The notes under the pieces were generated by a model, which was given only the letters and a program-made list of their open reading frames with translations, did no database searches and was not told where the DNA came from. This document shows positions 11,609-24,868 of a DNA stretch of 64,000 nt, piece by piece. Source of the stretch: Bugulina stolonifera. Lineage: Eukaryota > Bryozoa > Gymnolaemata > Cheilostomatida > Bugulidae. Every line of letters starts with the position of its first letter. The stretch's first letter is position 1. The DNA lies in NCBI GenBank assembly GCA_935421135.1, contig OW285190.1, forward strand, positions 10,302,501 to 10,366,500, given 5' to 3'. The position numbers were made by a program, and so were the translations under genes.

Positions 11609-14600
11609 TCATGAACTCTGATTGCTATTATTACTGTATGCACCAACCAAACATTTCTCATGTGTGGGTGTAGCCTGTGTTTCTGAATTGCTATTCTGAC
11701 TCTTTGAAGGTCTCGGCTTAGGAACTGGCTTTGGTTTAACATCATTGCCAGCTCGTGTCACCTCTCCACTACAATCTTCATCAACTTCATTGTTCATCTC
11801 TTTATCACTTCCTTCTTTTGCCTTCTCCATATTCTCATCTTCAGATTCAACTTCAACCTCTTCCTCTTTCTTGTCTTCTTCCTTAGTTGTATCAGAGCCA
11901 CTCAACGCATTGCTAGTACTACCATTATTTGACGATGCGTCTTGTGTTGTTATGCTTGGGCCCTGGAGGGGGTTCACTGACACATCTACACATACAGAAA
12001 ATACGACAATTGTTATTTGCTTGTCATTTTCGGCCAAGTCTCAAATCTGTTTTTCAATCACAATACCAGGAACTTGATCCACACTAGTGGGTTTTCTACA
12101 TGTCTATGCTACTCATTCTAGTAGATAACAGCATGATGATGTTTGTGGTTATTATAGTATGGGTACTCGCATGCTAATGATCACAATAAAGAATTGCCTT
12201 CTCCCAAAGTTTTCCCTTTTCTGGACAGAAGACAACTTCTTATTACGGTCAATACCTTATGAGTGCTATATCTGTATTATAGCCAATCTTGCTAAAATAT
12301 GGCTACTTTTATGTAGTCTAAATTCTATGTACTGCACTGTACATGTTCATACAATGTAATAGTCACCAGTGAACTTACGCGATAATCTGTATGTTTCGAA
12401 TGTTGACCTTGGCGGATTTAGATTTGAGTTTCTGTCTACAACAGAAATTCTTTAACATTATAATCTATGATTAACTTATATGTTTTATTACATCATTTTC
12501 ACTGATAAGTGATACCAATCAATGAAAATGATGAGACCTACAATGTAGGCCTATGTGTCCACTAATAATACTTTACCTACCTTCTACCTAAATAATGACC
12601 AGCTGTGTAACGTCATACATGTAGCTGTAGGCCTACATTACATTGTTATAAGTACAATTCTTAGTCCAATGTGAAGGATCGACTTGTACTATCTGTTGTC
12701 ATGCTCATACAGTTGTTCTGACTTTGTATACCTTACTCTGTATTACGTAGGAGCACTGCACTAGCTGAGCCCTTATTATATTACATGTAATATCCAATGT
12801 GTTGGGCTTTCTTTATGACCTGTCGAATATTGGATCAGAGACAGGACTAATTTTACTATAAATGGTGCAGCATTTTTCTATTTTTCTATACAGTAGCATC
12901 TTTATTATTTATAACTAGGTTTTCTACTGCTATGCACTGTCTAGAAACCCCATGGTATCATCCTACTTGGAACTAGCACTTGGAGCACCTGTATGTTATT
13001 GAATTATTAACAGAATGGACCAAACAACAGGGTTGTGAGTTCTATATACAGCAGCAGTATACAGTCAAATGTGATATCTGTTTAATCTGTCAAAGGTCAG
13101 TCCTCACAACTCTCAAGTGTAACGCATTTTCTTCGCATTCTTGTTTAACACTTTGCTGGTCTTAAGGTTGAAACAGACTAGCGAAATTTGCGCTGTTATT
13201 TGCTGTGAAATGATGGTGGAGTGACAGGGCGCCACAAAATTGAGCGAAAATGGGCTGTTCACCCAATATCAAGCTTGTTTAGTATTTTACATTTCGCTCT
13301 CAATAACACTGGCTTCTGATTGGCCAGTTAAATTTTAGCGACTCCACTCCACTCGCTTTCATAACGTTATTCGCACATAGGAGACATAATATATAAAAAT
13401 AATTACCTGCCTTGGCACGCATGCTCAGACTAGAAATTACATTCATAGAAGAAATGTAGCTAGTGTTTATTGTTCAGTGGAAAAAAACTCGTCATGCAGG
13501 CAAAACGTGGTGGAAACGTGGCGAAATATTCGCTACTCTTCTTCAACCTTTAGTGCATGTTTTGATCAGTAGTGAACGAACTACCCTGCTTGTCGTTAGT
13601 CGTTACATTGTATAGGCATTACCTTTTGTTTAGCGCAAGTATAAGTGCAGTCTATCTACAAATGTATTTCACATACAAAATAATCCTTTCCTCATAATTA
13701 GCATCCAGCATAATTATATAACAGCCTTTGCACAAACGATCATACTCATTTGTAATCCTACCTGATGTCCTTGAGAAGGTAGCGTTCAGGTACACGTCCA
13801 AGTTTGAGTTCAAGTTCAAGTTCAAGTCTACAATAGTAACCATGTCGGACTAGAACTACTTACATGTAGATATTCCTACACAAAAGAGCATCCTCTACTT
13901 TCCCTACTCAGGTACATAAAAATATGCCCTCTACTTGGATTACCCAGGGTGCATGACTTTCTTAGATACTGAAAGGTATACATACTACTTGTACTTGTCT
14001 AGTTTATGGGGAGTTTGCACGAGGCAAGTTATCCTGGCGATTTATCACTTCAATTAAAATCATCCAATGAAAGCACAAGATTAATCTCTGCAATTTTGTG
14101 GTCAAGCTACAAAATCTCCAGATAGCTATATTTACACTAGGCGATTTATTCTGGCGATAAATCGCTTGAATGTATCATGGACCCATTCAGGCGATTTATA
14201 GCTGAAGATTTACATGTATATGTATACTTTGCATCTTGACCACAAAACTCCAAGTAACTAATCCTGGCTATTTTGTGTTTACACGAGGAGATTTTGTTGT
14301 GGCGATAAATCGCCACTATAAATCTCCTAACCAGGCGATTTATCGCCAATCGCCTCGTGTAAACACTACATTAGAGTACGCCCTCTGCTTATACTACACT
14401 TAAATACATGGAAGTATAAGCACACCATGAGAAAGATGTGTGGGGCATGCTGCTCTATGTTAACATCCACCTCTTATCTGTGGATAGTCAGCCAAATAGC
14501 ATGAAATAAAAGGGCAACATTAGTTTCAGTCTTACCTGCACTGGACTCATTGGATTTGTCTGAAATCGAAGGTTTGTTTGTAGAAGGCAGAGGATCGTCT

Positions 14601-17600
14601 TGATAAGAATGTGGTGGTATGCTATCATCACATGGTATGTTTGGTGGTGCTTCACTTTCTATAAGCAAACAGGTTAATAACCAGTATAAAATATTGTAAT
14701 GGTTCAAGACATTTGTACATACGACTCCAGTCACCCTGATGGACCTTATAGCACACTAAGTGCCTAGTAGTTGCCACAGCACTACTCATCTAACACTTGT
14801 TCTCTTACACTTAGTTGCTTTGATACTCATACCTACATGTACATTGTTATGCGTGTCTAACTACATACTGATAATTACATATCCATTACATACTTGTGTA
14901 AAGCCTTGTTGAGTCATTATACTGTTTTTATACCCATGTTAAGAGGCCCGACCTCTCAGAAATACTTGATATTGATTTTGCATATGATCTAGATGATTTT
15001 AAGCATCTTTTGTCAAACCCGACCTATTTTGGGTCGGCCCTCAGGCTTTCGACCGCCATATTGTTGTGCAATTTCTGGACGACCCTACGTTGTTTTTTTA
15101 CGGCACTACGTCGGCCTTTTTACTGGAACTTCCTCCGGAAGTTCTATTACTATATCAAGGGCATTTTTTTCATGTTTGTTGTCTCAGTTCATGCTTGGAT
15201 CTCAATAAACACACTTCTATACTTATATATAGAGACTTCACTTCGTAGATAGGTCATTCTAGTTGTTAAGGTCCTCGACCTTGCAACACGAACTGCCTAC
15301 TAGGTCGGATCACTCTCTTTCTCAGAATAGCAAACAAGCATTGACTCGGGATCAAATGGGTTGTCTTTGGTAGTTTTTGGATTACTAGTACCTGTTAATT
15401 TTTCATGTAATGAGAAGGCCTAGCACCACTCATAGGCACTTCAATTTGGACTCAGGAGTCGTCTTAGGACGACAGTACCAAAACACAAAAACCATTACAA
15501 TATGAACACAGAGCATGTTTATTATAGACTTGAAACATGTTGCCAAGTCTCCCACTTCTGTGCTTCATATAAAAATTACATGTAGTTGGCTAAGTTACTT
15601 AGACTAAAAGTTTAGAATTAGTAGTTATGAAAGTGGTTGTGGTATTTGATTTCTGCCTCTCTCATTTAGATTTGATGCTGGGGTGCTACAACATACAGAG
15701 TTGTATTCTTTTACTCATGCTTTACTTTTAGATAGTCTAAAACACTGGTACCAGGTCTAGTGATAACAGAAGAGTTGATCTGCAGAAATCGCAAACAATT
15801 CAACACTGTACACATGCAGGCTTAATCTACATGCATAAACGATGCTTGTCATAAATCGTTGAGGGTTGTTTCTAAAATCTCTAAAAGCTGTTTTGAAAGT
15901 TTACCTGCTGTGGTAGGATGGTCAGCATCATTTACAGAAGCATATATATTTGTAGAAGACATTGGGCTGACCGTTGTCGAGACACGTGGTGAGGGGCCCT
16001 CTAAGTCAGGATCAAAGGCTGGATTGTCATCTACATGCAAATACACGAGTGCAGAGAACACGGTAAAACTATGACTGTGTATTAGCACATTGTCATAGCA
16101 ATCAAGGTGTACCTACTTACCACCTATGTGCTTCCCCGCCTCATCTGATTCTATCACAGTGATATTTATGCTCTCCGAGTTAGCACTCTCTTTTGACACT
16201 GAAAAGTAACACACACAAATTTTAACGCCTTTGCTAACTACCAAAGACCATAGTTGTAATTGGTAGGCTCATACCTATTTATGACAATTTTAAGCAAAAA
16301 ACATTCTATCGCTTATATTCCAAAGGAAATGATAAGAAGATTGTGGATCTAAATTGAGGGTTATACTTTGATATATTTATGAATCCTGATACATCACATT
16401 CGTCAGATATACCATATCGAGCGAAATACCATTCAACTCACTATGATCAGGGCATAGCTCTAGCAGGTGATACTTCAAGAGTATCATCAACAGGAATATT
16501 TTACTGCCACTAATACCACTGCACTGTACTTCATTCTGCAGCGTAACTGCCCCAATAAATGGCTAAGTTGTGCACAAGAAACTAATTTTTTGTTGGAAAA
16601 TGAAATATGCAATTAGAAAAAAAGGCTTACCTGTGTTAAAGCTTTTGAATCTCCACAAAAATATCATGATTATCAGTATTACAAAGAGGATTGCCAATGA
16701 AGCTCCGAGAGCTATACTGATATTTCGAAGGGAAGATGGTGGCCCTACCAGAGGGGTCGTTTTACCAGTATTATTTTCACAGAAAAATGGGCATTCATCT
16801 TTTCCACAGACTATTCCATCAAATGTATCCAAGCGTTGTAGTCCATGATAGCCTTCATCTTTATAGAACTCTATGTCATCCTTAAGTTTGACTAGCGTGT
16901 CATGGGTATCTGCATCATGATTGGATGTGGCACGAAATACTGGTACGTATTGTACAGACTTGTTGTAATCTTTGTAAAATTGAATGTTAAAAAAAATGGC
17001 GTCACTTCTGCCATCGTAATTAGAATTAAAAGGATATAAAGTTTGCAATTGCGGAATAGTGTCGTCATCCGAAGCTGGAATTTTGATCTTTCCAGTTTTT
17101 TCTCTCAAGATCTGTGCTAATGTAGCGTTACGTTCATAGAGTATAGGGCAGTTATAGTTCCCATTGCAAACAGTATGAACTGTTTCATTAAGGCCGTATA
17201 CAAAAGCGTATAAGGACTCCACAGTAAGTACAGCATAAGTTTCCACTGTGTAGTCATTATCTGCAGCGTAACCTCTATCAGTTGGACACGGACTGTAGGC
17301 GGGGCTTATGAAAGATCCCCTAACTTTACATGATCTCTCCTCTTGATACAACCTTCTAAACCAGGGATTTACTATGTCTTCTCTCTCAGTCCTTAAATTC
17401 CTCAGGTATCTTCTGAATCCCGGCACCTGTTGTGAAAAAAGTTTGTTATCAATCGATTGTGCACCAATTTGATGTTTGCAATTGATGTGTAGGTGTAGGC
17501 TATCTACAGATGTTGTATTTATAAAAGAAACAGAACAGAGCTACACTGTTAGTTGTTACCTCAAATATTGGAGAGATACTGACAATTAGAGAGCCTCTCA

Positions 17601-20600
17601 GAACTTCTCCATAATCTTTTCGAATCTCTGGTTTATCTTCAAATATTTCTGTCAGGAGAAAGATGCTGCCACTTTCTATCCACCACGACCTCCAGTCTTC
17701 ACCAATCACCTCAGATATGATCAATCTGTCAAGCAGCCTTTGGAAAGCCTATAAAATAAAGTAGTAAATCAATCAGAAGTAGATCTGTGGTGAATTCTTA
17801 TACATGCATGCAATGCAGTTTTGTAATCAACTGGGAATTAATAGTAGCCAGTATTAATAGCCATATACAATGTAATTGTGTTTTTAACTAATATTAACTT
17901 GCCATTTACGATCGTCGCTGACGGCTATTTTCCGTATAATTCACGGTACCACCTACATGACAGAGGAACCTTACGGTCACTTCTGGAATTTGTTATGGCT
18001 ATACGGTCTTCACGACGGTGAGTTGATGGGGTCGCAAAAAGTAAGCTGATTAACTACTGTCCATGCTCTTAAATGCCATTGGCTCGTTCCCTAGAATACT
18101 TTTGACATAAACAGCAGAAATTTCAGTGCTGCCTTCCTTTTCACTGCATCTTGAACTCCTTGCGAACTGTGTACTGGCCACTGGTTTATGTGTGAGTACA
18201 ATACACTCTGCGTAATGTTGTAATGTTAGTGCCTCGATGCTATCATGTAGAATAGTGGGAATTATTGCGGGAATTAAGCTATTGCGGGTAGCTACGACGC
18301 AGGCAAGTCGTTAGGTCGGTAGTGAGGAACTGGAGCTTAGAGGTAGTCATATGCATGTACTGTAATCACGTAACAGAAACGCTTAAGACCTGCTGGTCAT
18401 CTGTATAAGTTAGATCCCGACGTCTCTATTGGCAGTCTAACATAGCCAGGTCGGCTCTAGAGCTTCATTGATTGTTTTCAGTAAATGTGGTGGGTCAGGC
18501 TGTGTGCTACCCACAGTCGAACATTACACTATACACACTTAGTAGAGCTTTGGTTGTTGATAGTAAAATCTATTTTTCTGTTGGATTTATTTCAAAGTTT
18601 TGTAGCCTACACTCTCTAGTCACAGAATATTACTCAGTAATAGTAATGTACTACCAGAAATGAGCAAATTGAGTTTCTGCCCTTCTTTCTCCTACTTCCA
18701 TACAATTTTGGGATTAATTAAAAAAATGAGCAGAAAGCAAATAAGATACAATAATATAATAGTATTTGCTTTGGTCCATGGCCAAAAAGTTCGGGGGAGA
18801 GTAAAATAAACTAGGAGAGATTGCTAAGTGATGAGTAGTGATACAACTATCAGAATAGTTTAGCTCTTGTTGGTGTGTATATTGGCCTCTCTGCTGCATC
18901 TTTAAAAATAGTATATCAATTAGATGGCGGGTGGCCATTGAAGGTGTTGAAGAGATATCAAAACTGCATAACTACTAAAATAAGCGATGATAATAAGCTA
19001 TTATACTGTAATGGTCAGGACATTTGTCTATACGACCTCAGCTCGCCTGATGAACCTTATCTAATAGCACCTTGAGTGCCTAGTAGTTGTCACAGCTTTA
19101 CTTGTCTAGCCTCTGGCATTCTGCACTTAGTCACCTATTGACCCATACCTACATTGTTATGCATGTTTTGACCATACATTTGTAATTACATACCACTTAT
19201 ATACCTATAATGTGCATTACTGAGCAATTGTCCTTTTTATACCCATGTAAAGAGGGCCGACCTCTCAGAATTACCTGATATTGATTTTGTACATGACTTG
19301 GATGATTTTAAGCATCTTTTGTTGTACCCGACCTATTTTGGGTCGGCCATCAGGCTTCCGGCTGCCATCTTGTTGTGCCATTTCCAGACGACACTACGTC
19401 GTCTTTTTACGACACTGCGTCGGCCTTTTTACTGGAACTTCCTCCAGGAGTTCTTATACTATATAAAGCACATTGTTTTTATGTTCATTGTCTCAGTTCA
19501 TGCTTGGATCTCAATAAAGACACATCTATACTTATATACAGAGACTTTCACTTCGTAGATAGGTCGTTCCAGTTGTTAAGGTCTTCGACCTTGCCTCCCA
19601 AACCGCCTTCTAGGTCGGATCACTCTCTTTCTCAGTATAGTAAGCAAGCATCGACTCGGGACCACATGGGTCGTCTTGAGTAGTTATTTGACTACTAGTA
19701 CCTGTTGATCTTTCATGTAATGAGAAGGCCTAGCACCACTCATAGGCTCTTCATTTTGGACAAGGGAGTCGTCTTAGGACGCCAGCACAACCCCCCAAAA
19801 ATCATTACAATACTTCACCCGGGATAAAATTACCTGTTCTTCTCCAACATACAGAATAATCAGACTGGCATCTGTCCCCTTCTTTGCAAGTTCTGTCCAT
19901 ATTTCATCGTAATCGTTGGTATCGTTATTTCTGTAGTCTAGCTGTCGTTCATATAGCAGACATAAGCTAGCCTTTTCAAACTCCATCTTTAGATCCTGGA
20001 AAATATATGATTTGTATATTGCAGAAACAATGCTGTAGTACTCAATAAATAGGTCCATCAAAACTTCTATTGCGAGTAATCACTCGCTAAGCATTACATT
20101 CAACAGCAAAATATTATTCATTCGAGGTAAGCTTATATTTATTCATTTTGTATGCATTTGGTAATCCTACCAAGAGGGTTGGTTACTCAGTTGTTTTCCA
20201 TTATGAGTCATGTTACCTTCCTAAACCCTATATTGTCTCAACAAAATGCAAATACCGAAGGCTCATAGAAAGTGTAATCTTTCACCTACATGTAGTTGTA
20301 AATTTTCACTAATAAGTACTGACCAATGCAACATGGACAGCTGGTCAACCAACACATAGATATGACTGACTTCTATGCTAATGCTGGAGGAAGCAATTCC
20401 AAAGTTAGAGCATTTTATCCTTCAGTTTATGCAAAATAATGAAAAGAGTATATTCAGTGATTTTATAGCTAACCTGTGCACCATTTGTTCCATACTCAGA
20501 ATTAGTGTAAATCAGAACATACGAGTTGATCGCTGCTTTTCCACTAGCAGTAGAATTTATTCGCGATAACAACTGATGCACATTTGCAGCCATCTTGGTG

Positions 20601-23600
20601 TAGGAGGGCTGGGCTCGTAGAAAATTTGTATAGACTTTCTTGTCATCTAGGATAGAGGTAGAGGCCCCATATGCTACTTGAATCAGGTTTGCAGCTTTCA
20701 GTATTTGCTGTATCTAAAGCACCAGAACAATAATATATGATATATGATGGGATAGCAAATATTTTTGACTATTCTTCATAGATAGAATGTGATAAAATGA
20801 GACAAATGGTTTAAATAATATTAATTATTACTTATTGAGGGTGAACCAGATTCTATATTTCCAACTGTTTCATTTATCTGTTAGTATACTCACAGCAACT
20901 GAGATATGAGAGGAATAATCCCCCACTAAACCGACTATCTTGGAACGATCTAAACAGTTATCATCTTCATCGCAATAGTCAGTCGTTCCATAGAGAATGT
21001 CTATGAGAAGTTTTTGGGTCCGTACTGTGCTAAAGCAGGTGTCTACTATTAGCAGTCCAATATGCAGTCCTTCCTCTTTAAATATGTTGTTTAGTCTGTC
21101 TCTAGCAAATATGGCTGCTTCTGATCTTAGGGCATTTGTTCTGTTAAAGTCTACGCAGGTAAAAGGGTTTGGGTGTTCCGTATGTCTGAAAAATACAAAG
21201 AAGCTCTCATATACCTATTGAGCATGCAATCTACTAACTACTAACTAACTACTTTAAAATATATGCATCGCGTACACAGTTGGTGCGCCTTCTGTACAGA
21301 AGGGAAACTCTATGCATCATAAACAGTATCTGGAAACAATCTGTCTACGGTAATACTGGCAAACACTTCAGCTCTAGATTTCAACATTCTAAACCAAGGT
21401 GAAGTTGGAGAACTTTTACCTATCATGGATTGGCATAGTAACTATGATAATAACTTCTCCTGGTAAATAGATATAGTTCTTTGGTTGGACTTTTTCACTA
21501 CAGTTCTTCCTGCACACTTCATCGGTACACCAATACCTTTTAGTAACATTAGTGACTGCTTCTGGTAAGATCCATCTACCAGAAATGTTGTAGTCAGCGG
21601 TTATCTGCAGTTACATGTATATTAACATTGTATATAACTATGTCCGCACATATGCATCTTGAATCAAAGGTACAACATGCATACCCTAATTAACTGTCTA
21701 TATTAGCGAATTTAGAAGGGAATATTGATTGAGAAACATGTAAGATCTACACCTGTAGACAGAGCTAAGGATATATCCATACATTGCCTTGTATTGTATT
21801 CTCAAATTCAAAAACTCAGTTTACCTTTTCATTGTAGAGAAGAGAAAAAGCCGGGAGCTCTGGAGAAAATGTTAGCTGGTTGTCATTATTGAACCAAAGG
21901 TCACCTTGGTATGAAAACCCAGAGACATTCCGTTGATAATTGACTACCAAGGAGTTCAGTTCAGTGAGCACGCTCCGTTGAATATTACTACAGGAAGCTA
22001 TTTCATTACCACATTTCCTCTTTACCACATTCTTTACAGCCTCAGCTCCCAAGTATAGAGTAGATATCAGCTGACTACCTTGGAGTACCTGCGATCCACT
22101 ACTCTGATGACGATTGACTACATATACATGGTCTCCTTGGTTTCTCGTCACGGAAATAGCTGAGAAGGTTGAGACTATCCAGCTGAGAGCATCATTTCCA
22201 GAATGTTCCAAGTTCACTATAAAATATTCTCCATAAATTGTATTGGAAGAGTGAAAATTTCATTTTTTGATATTTTTAGGGTTTCTTGAACCATCTTTTA
22301 TATTAATAGTGGCTATAACATGTGGTTTAAATAGGATGAGAAAGGAGCCGATGTGAAGGAATTTAAAGTACCTTGTATTGGGTGAAAATGCTCTTTTGAG
22401 GAAAATGTCACGTGTGGTAGTGGAGAAGGATGGCTTGGAATGAGACTGTCTTTCTTTCTACTCTTCCCGCCACTAATAATGCAATTTTAATAAACTCCGA
22501 GTTGAGTATATTTCTGTATTCTTGATGACTAACCTGCATCATATAAATCCATTGCAATAAGTATGACAACACGAGGTTTCGTGTCACCAATGACTCTTTG
22601 CACAATTTCAGCTCCTGTCGGCTTTCTAGAAACTTCTATGAAGGAATCTACACACACTGAGCTCTTCTTGAGCTCTACTTCCAGTAGAATCTTTAAACCT
22701 CTACTAGTCTCATCAGATCCGTACACAACTGTTGTGTAATCACAGTTTAGTTCTGTGATTAGCTTTGCTATTGCCTGGTAAAGAAGAAACAACATCTCTG
22801 TTGAAGGCTTGAGTGCATCCTATGACATTAGGACTCATTTATTCAAGTGCCAACAGCAGCAACAAATATTTAAACTGAAAAATTGACTCAAGTTTAGATA
22901 AAAACTACAAGAGATGCCTTTAATGTGCATAGAATACTAAGAATAGCACACTTCGTAGTATCGCATCACGGACAGTCAATAAGCTATTGATTATAGTTAG
23001 AAGTTGTCCTTCCTCAATTTATCTTTATCTAAATCGAGAGTGGACGACTTCCAATTATAATCAATAGCTCATGAGTGCCCATGATCACATTACCTCAGCC
23101 CTTGTCCTCAAACTGACTCCAGCGTTAAATATATTATTGGGCATATCAGCTGTGCCTAGGTTTGGCTCGCCAATATATATTACTGGAATGGACGCAGTGG
23201 ATAAATCGGTCAGTGTATTCTCCAACAACATCTCTCTCGTGATAACTCCTAAACATACAATATTTGTTGGATAATGTATAGTGTACTTTTTCGTCCATTC
23301 GTGACCAAAGTACATACATAATTTTGCAAAATAAAAATGTTAAAAAACAACTTGCTCAAATAACTATAGTCTTTACTGTACCTATAAATGTGCTGTTGGT
23401 GAATCCCATTTCAGTCTCATTCCTCGGAGGGCATATTCCAGTGTTAGAGCTCTGACTCGATACTTCTGCTTCCACATGTAATCTCGCTGTCTCAATGTGG
23501 CCATGACCTTCTATGATCTGTAGACCTGGGTATAGCATGATCATTTCTTCTAAGCTATATCTTACTATAAACTGTCCTAATCACAGCCCAGATAACAATA

Positions 23601-24383
23601 TTTTTATACCCGTTCAGCTGTTAAGTCTCGACTGTAGTTTAGGCTGCTCAAAAGGTTTAAACTTGATATGACTTATTTTGGACAAATCTTTCAATACTAA
23701 AAATACTTCTAGTTGTTTTTAAATCAAATTTGCTGCAAATTTATACTAATTTACCAGCACAGTACACCAATGCTATAAACTCCCTATAAAACTAACCAAA
23801 CTTGATCCCATCTGATGCAGAGTTAATGGTATCTATTGTACTTCTTGAGATTTCAGAAACTATGGAGTTTTTCTGCCCTGGACACTCTTCTTCAATACTG
23901 CCACCAACAAGCATAAAGTGTACATCGGCTTCTAGAATGAATTAATGTAACTATTTTGTTAATATAATTATTTACACAATTCACTGTTGATAGATTGATT
24001 TAATAATTAGTTGATCAATTGATTGATTATTTAGTGCACCGCAAAATGTTTGTTTGTTACTTTGCTGATAGCATAGAAGATAAAATCCTACAAGAAAAAT
24101 TACACTGATAACACGTGTTTGGAAAATTTGAGACATGCAATATATAGGTAAGTGTCAAAATGGCTCCTGTAATACCAACCTGGTACCTGGAACCCAGTCT
24201 ATAGTTAGATAATCTCTTGCAGTCATCATAATTATGAATAATAAAGATATAATAGAAGTATAAATATATAATTACAAATTGTAAGCCTGCAACCTTACCT
24301 TTATTATATATTAGTCCATTAGTGTGACGGAGACAAGCAAGGAGATAGACGACCCTCAACAGCACTACATATAAACACTCCAT
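11609..24383 (-). CDS. Tandem double Venus-flytrap single-pass receptor, 1280 residues, 18 exons
   Basis: Exons (minus): 24299-24383, 23797-23931, 23382-23525, 23094-23248, 22534-22774, 21825-22216, 21420-21604, 20894-21185, 20474-20713, 19834-19995, 17560-17748, 16631-17426, 16121-16198, 15905-16030, 14536-14658, 13762-13827, 12379-12435, 11609-11985. Phases agree and the total is 3843 nt. Residues 1-23 look like a signal peptide. VFT1 is about 29-428 and a WCTDEVCRKNC linker follows. VFT2 is about 429-950 and is metabotropic-glutamate-receptor-like: GLVGDYSSHIS, YGASTS, NSEYG and NPWFRRLYQEERSC match the family's ligand-binding core. A short Cys segment (CGKDECPFFC) replaces the usual nine-Cys domain. 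One helix (about 976-998) follows, and there is no seven-helix domain. The 282-residue tail is acidic and Ser/Asn-rich, with an SH3-ligand-like KPKPVPKPRPSK (1239-1250). The YSS and ST residues suggest an amino-acid-type ligand (inference). Two solo LTRs sit in its introns. Confidence 0.85.
13165..13549. mobile_element. MITE with TTA target duplication (PIF/Harbinger-like)
   Basis: Imperfect inverted ends of about 25 bp (AGGTTGAAACAGACTAGCGAA against AGGTTGAAGAAGAGTAGCGAA when the right end is reversed) bound 385 bp. TTA lies on both sides (13162-13164, 13550-13552). There is no open frame. It is in an intron of the double-VFT receptor. Confidence 0.65.
14012..14367. mobile_element. MITE with repeated palindromic GGCGATTTATCGCC motif
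   Basis: The ends are inverted copies of an AGTGTTTACACGAGGC-like sequence. Inside, the motif GGCGATTTATCGCC or close variants, and fragments of the terminal repeat, recur five or six times in both orientations (near 14036, 14140, 14155, 14190, 14298 and 14333). No clear target duplication was seen. It lies in an intron of the receptor gene. Confidence 0.55.
14695..15499 (+). mobile_element. Solo LTR, family A (copy 1)
   Basis: 805 bp running from TGTAATGG to CCATTACA, flanked by ATAT on both sides (14691-14694, 15500-15503). It aligns along its length with the LTRs at 19007-19809, 34387-35160 (reversed) and 62677-63484. It contains a CCGGAAGT motif, a degraded TATA box and AATAAA. It is antisense to the receptor gene, and its edge is 36 bp from the start of the exon at 14536-14658. 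Confidence 0.85.
19007..19809 (+). mobile_element. Solo LTR, family A (copy 2)
   Basis: 803 bp bounded by TGTAATGG and TCATTACA, with ATAC duplicated on both sides (19003-19006, 19810-19813). TATATAAAG and AATAAAG are present. It is antisense to the receptor gene; its 3' edge is only 24 bp from the donor side of the exon at 19834-19995. Confidence 0.85.
22982..23069. other. Intronic 88-nt hairpin, 28 bp arms
   Basis: The arms AGCTATTGATTATAGTTAG... and its reverse complement differ at three of 28 positions around a ~32 base loop. The size suits a small-RNA precursor but a tiny MITE is equally possible. It lies in the intron between exons 4 and 5 of the double-VFT receptor. Confidence 0.5.
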
Positions 24384-24864
24384 GCTATCCTGAACTTCCA
24401 GAACAGATACATGTAGTCCAAAAGTAGGTGATCCTTCTTAATAGCCAGAACAAGATGTAAGCTCAGACCCAACTTTCTACACTCACAGATATAACATAAA
24501 TGGGCAAATTTTACCACCTACCATATTCTATGATCTCACTGAATTCCTTGCAGTTAATGGGCTATTGAAGTATTATTTTATCACGGATGATTTATTCTCC
24601 AGGAAACAAACTACATGTAAGTGTAATAATTTATGTGTGTGTATAGGATGATTGTAGTGGATGGTACATCCACATCACTCATGAATCAAACAGATAATAT
24701 GTTCATCTCAACCACAGTTCTAACAGGCAGAAGTAGTAGGTTGTTAGATCCATAAATCACACATGAACCAGGTGAGAAACTTTTAACTTGGTAAAGCAGG
24801 AACTTGGCATGTTTGTGGGATCATTAGTTGGGCCTAGCTCCAAAGCTTTTTCACAGGCGATGAT
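24384..24864. other. Upstream region of the double-VFT receptor
   Basis: This ~480 bp between the receptor start codon and LTR B1 would hold the promoter and 5' leader. No TATA box or other element could be called with confidence. Confidence 0.4.
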
Positions 24865-24868
24865 ATAC

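Noticed and set aside
11745..12077. 110-residue plus-strand Ser-rich frame
   Set aside because: It is the antisense shadow of the acidic last exon of the double-VFT receptor.
16570..16848. 92-residue plus-strand frame
   Set aside because: It is antisense to the membrane-helix exon of the receptor, whose coding sense is supported by family similarity and splice phases.
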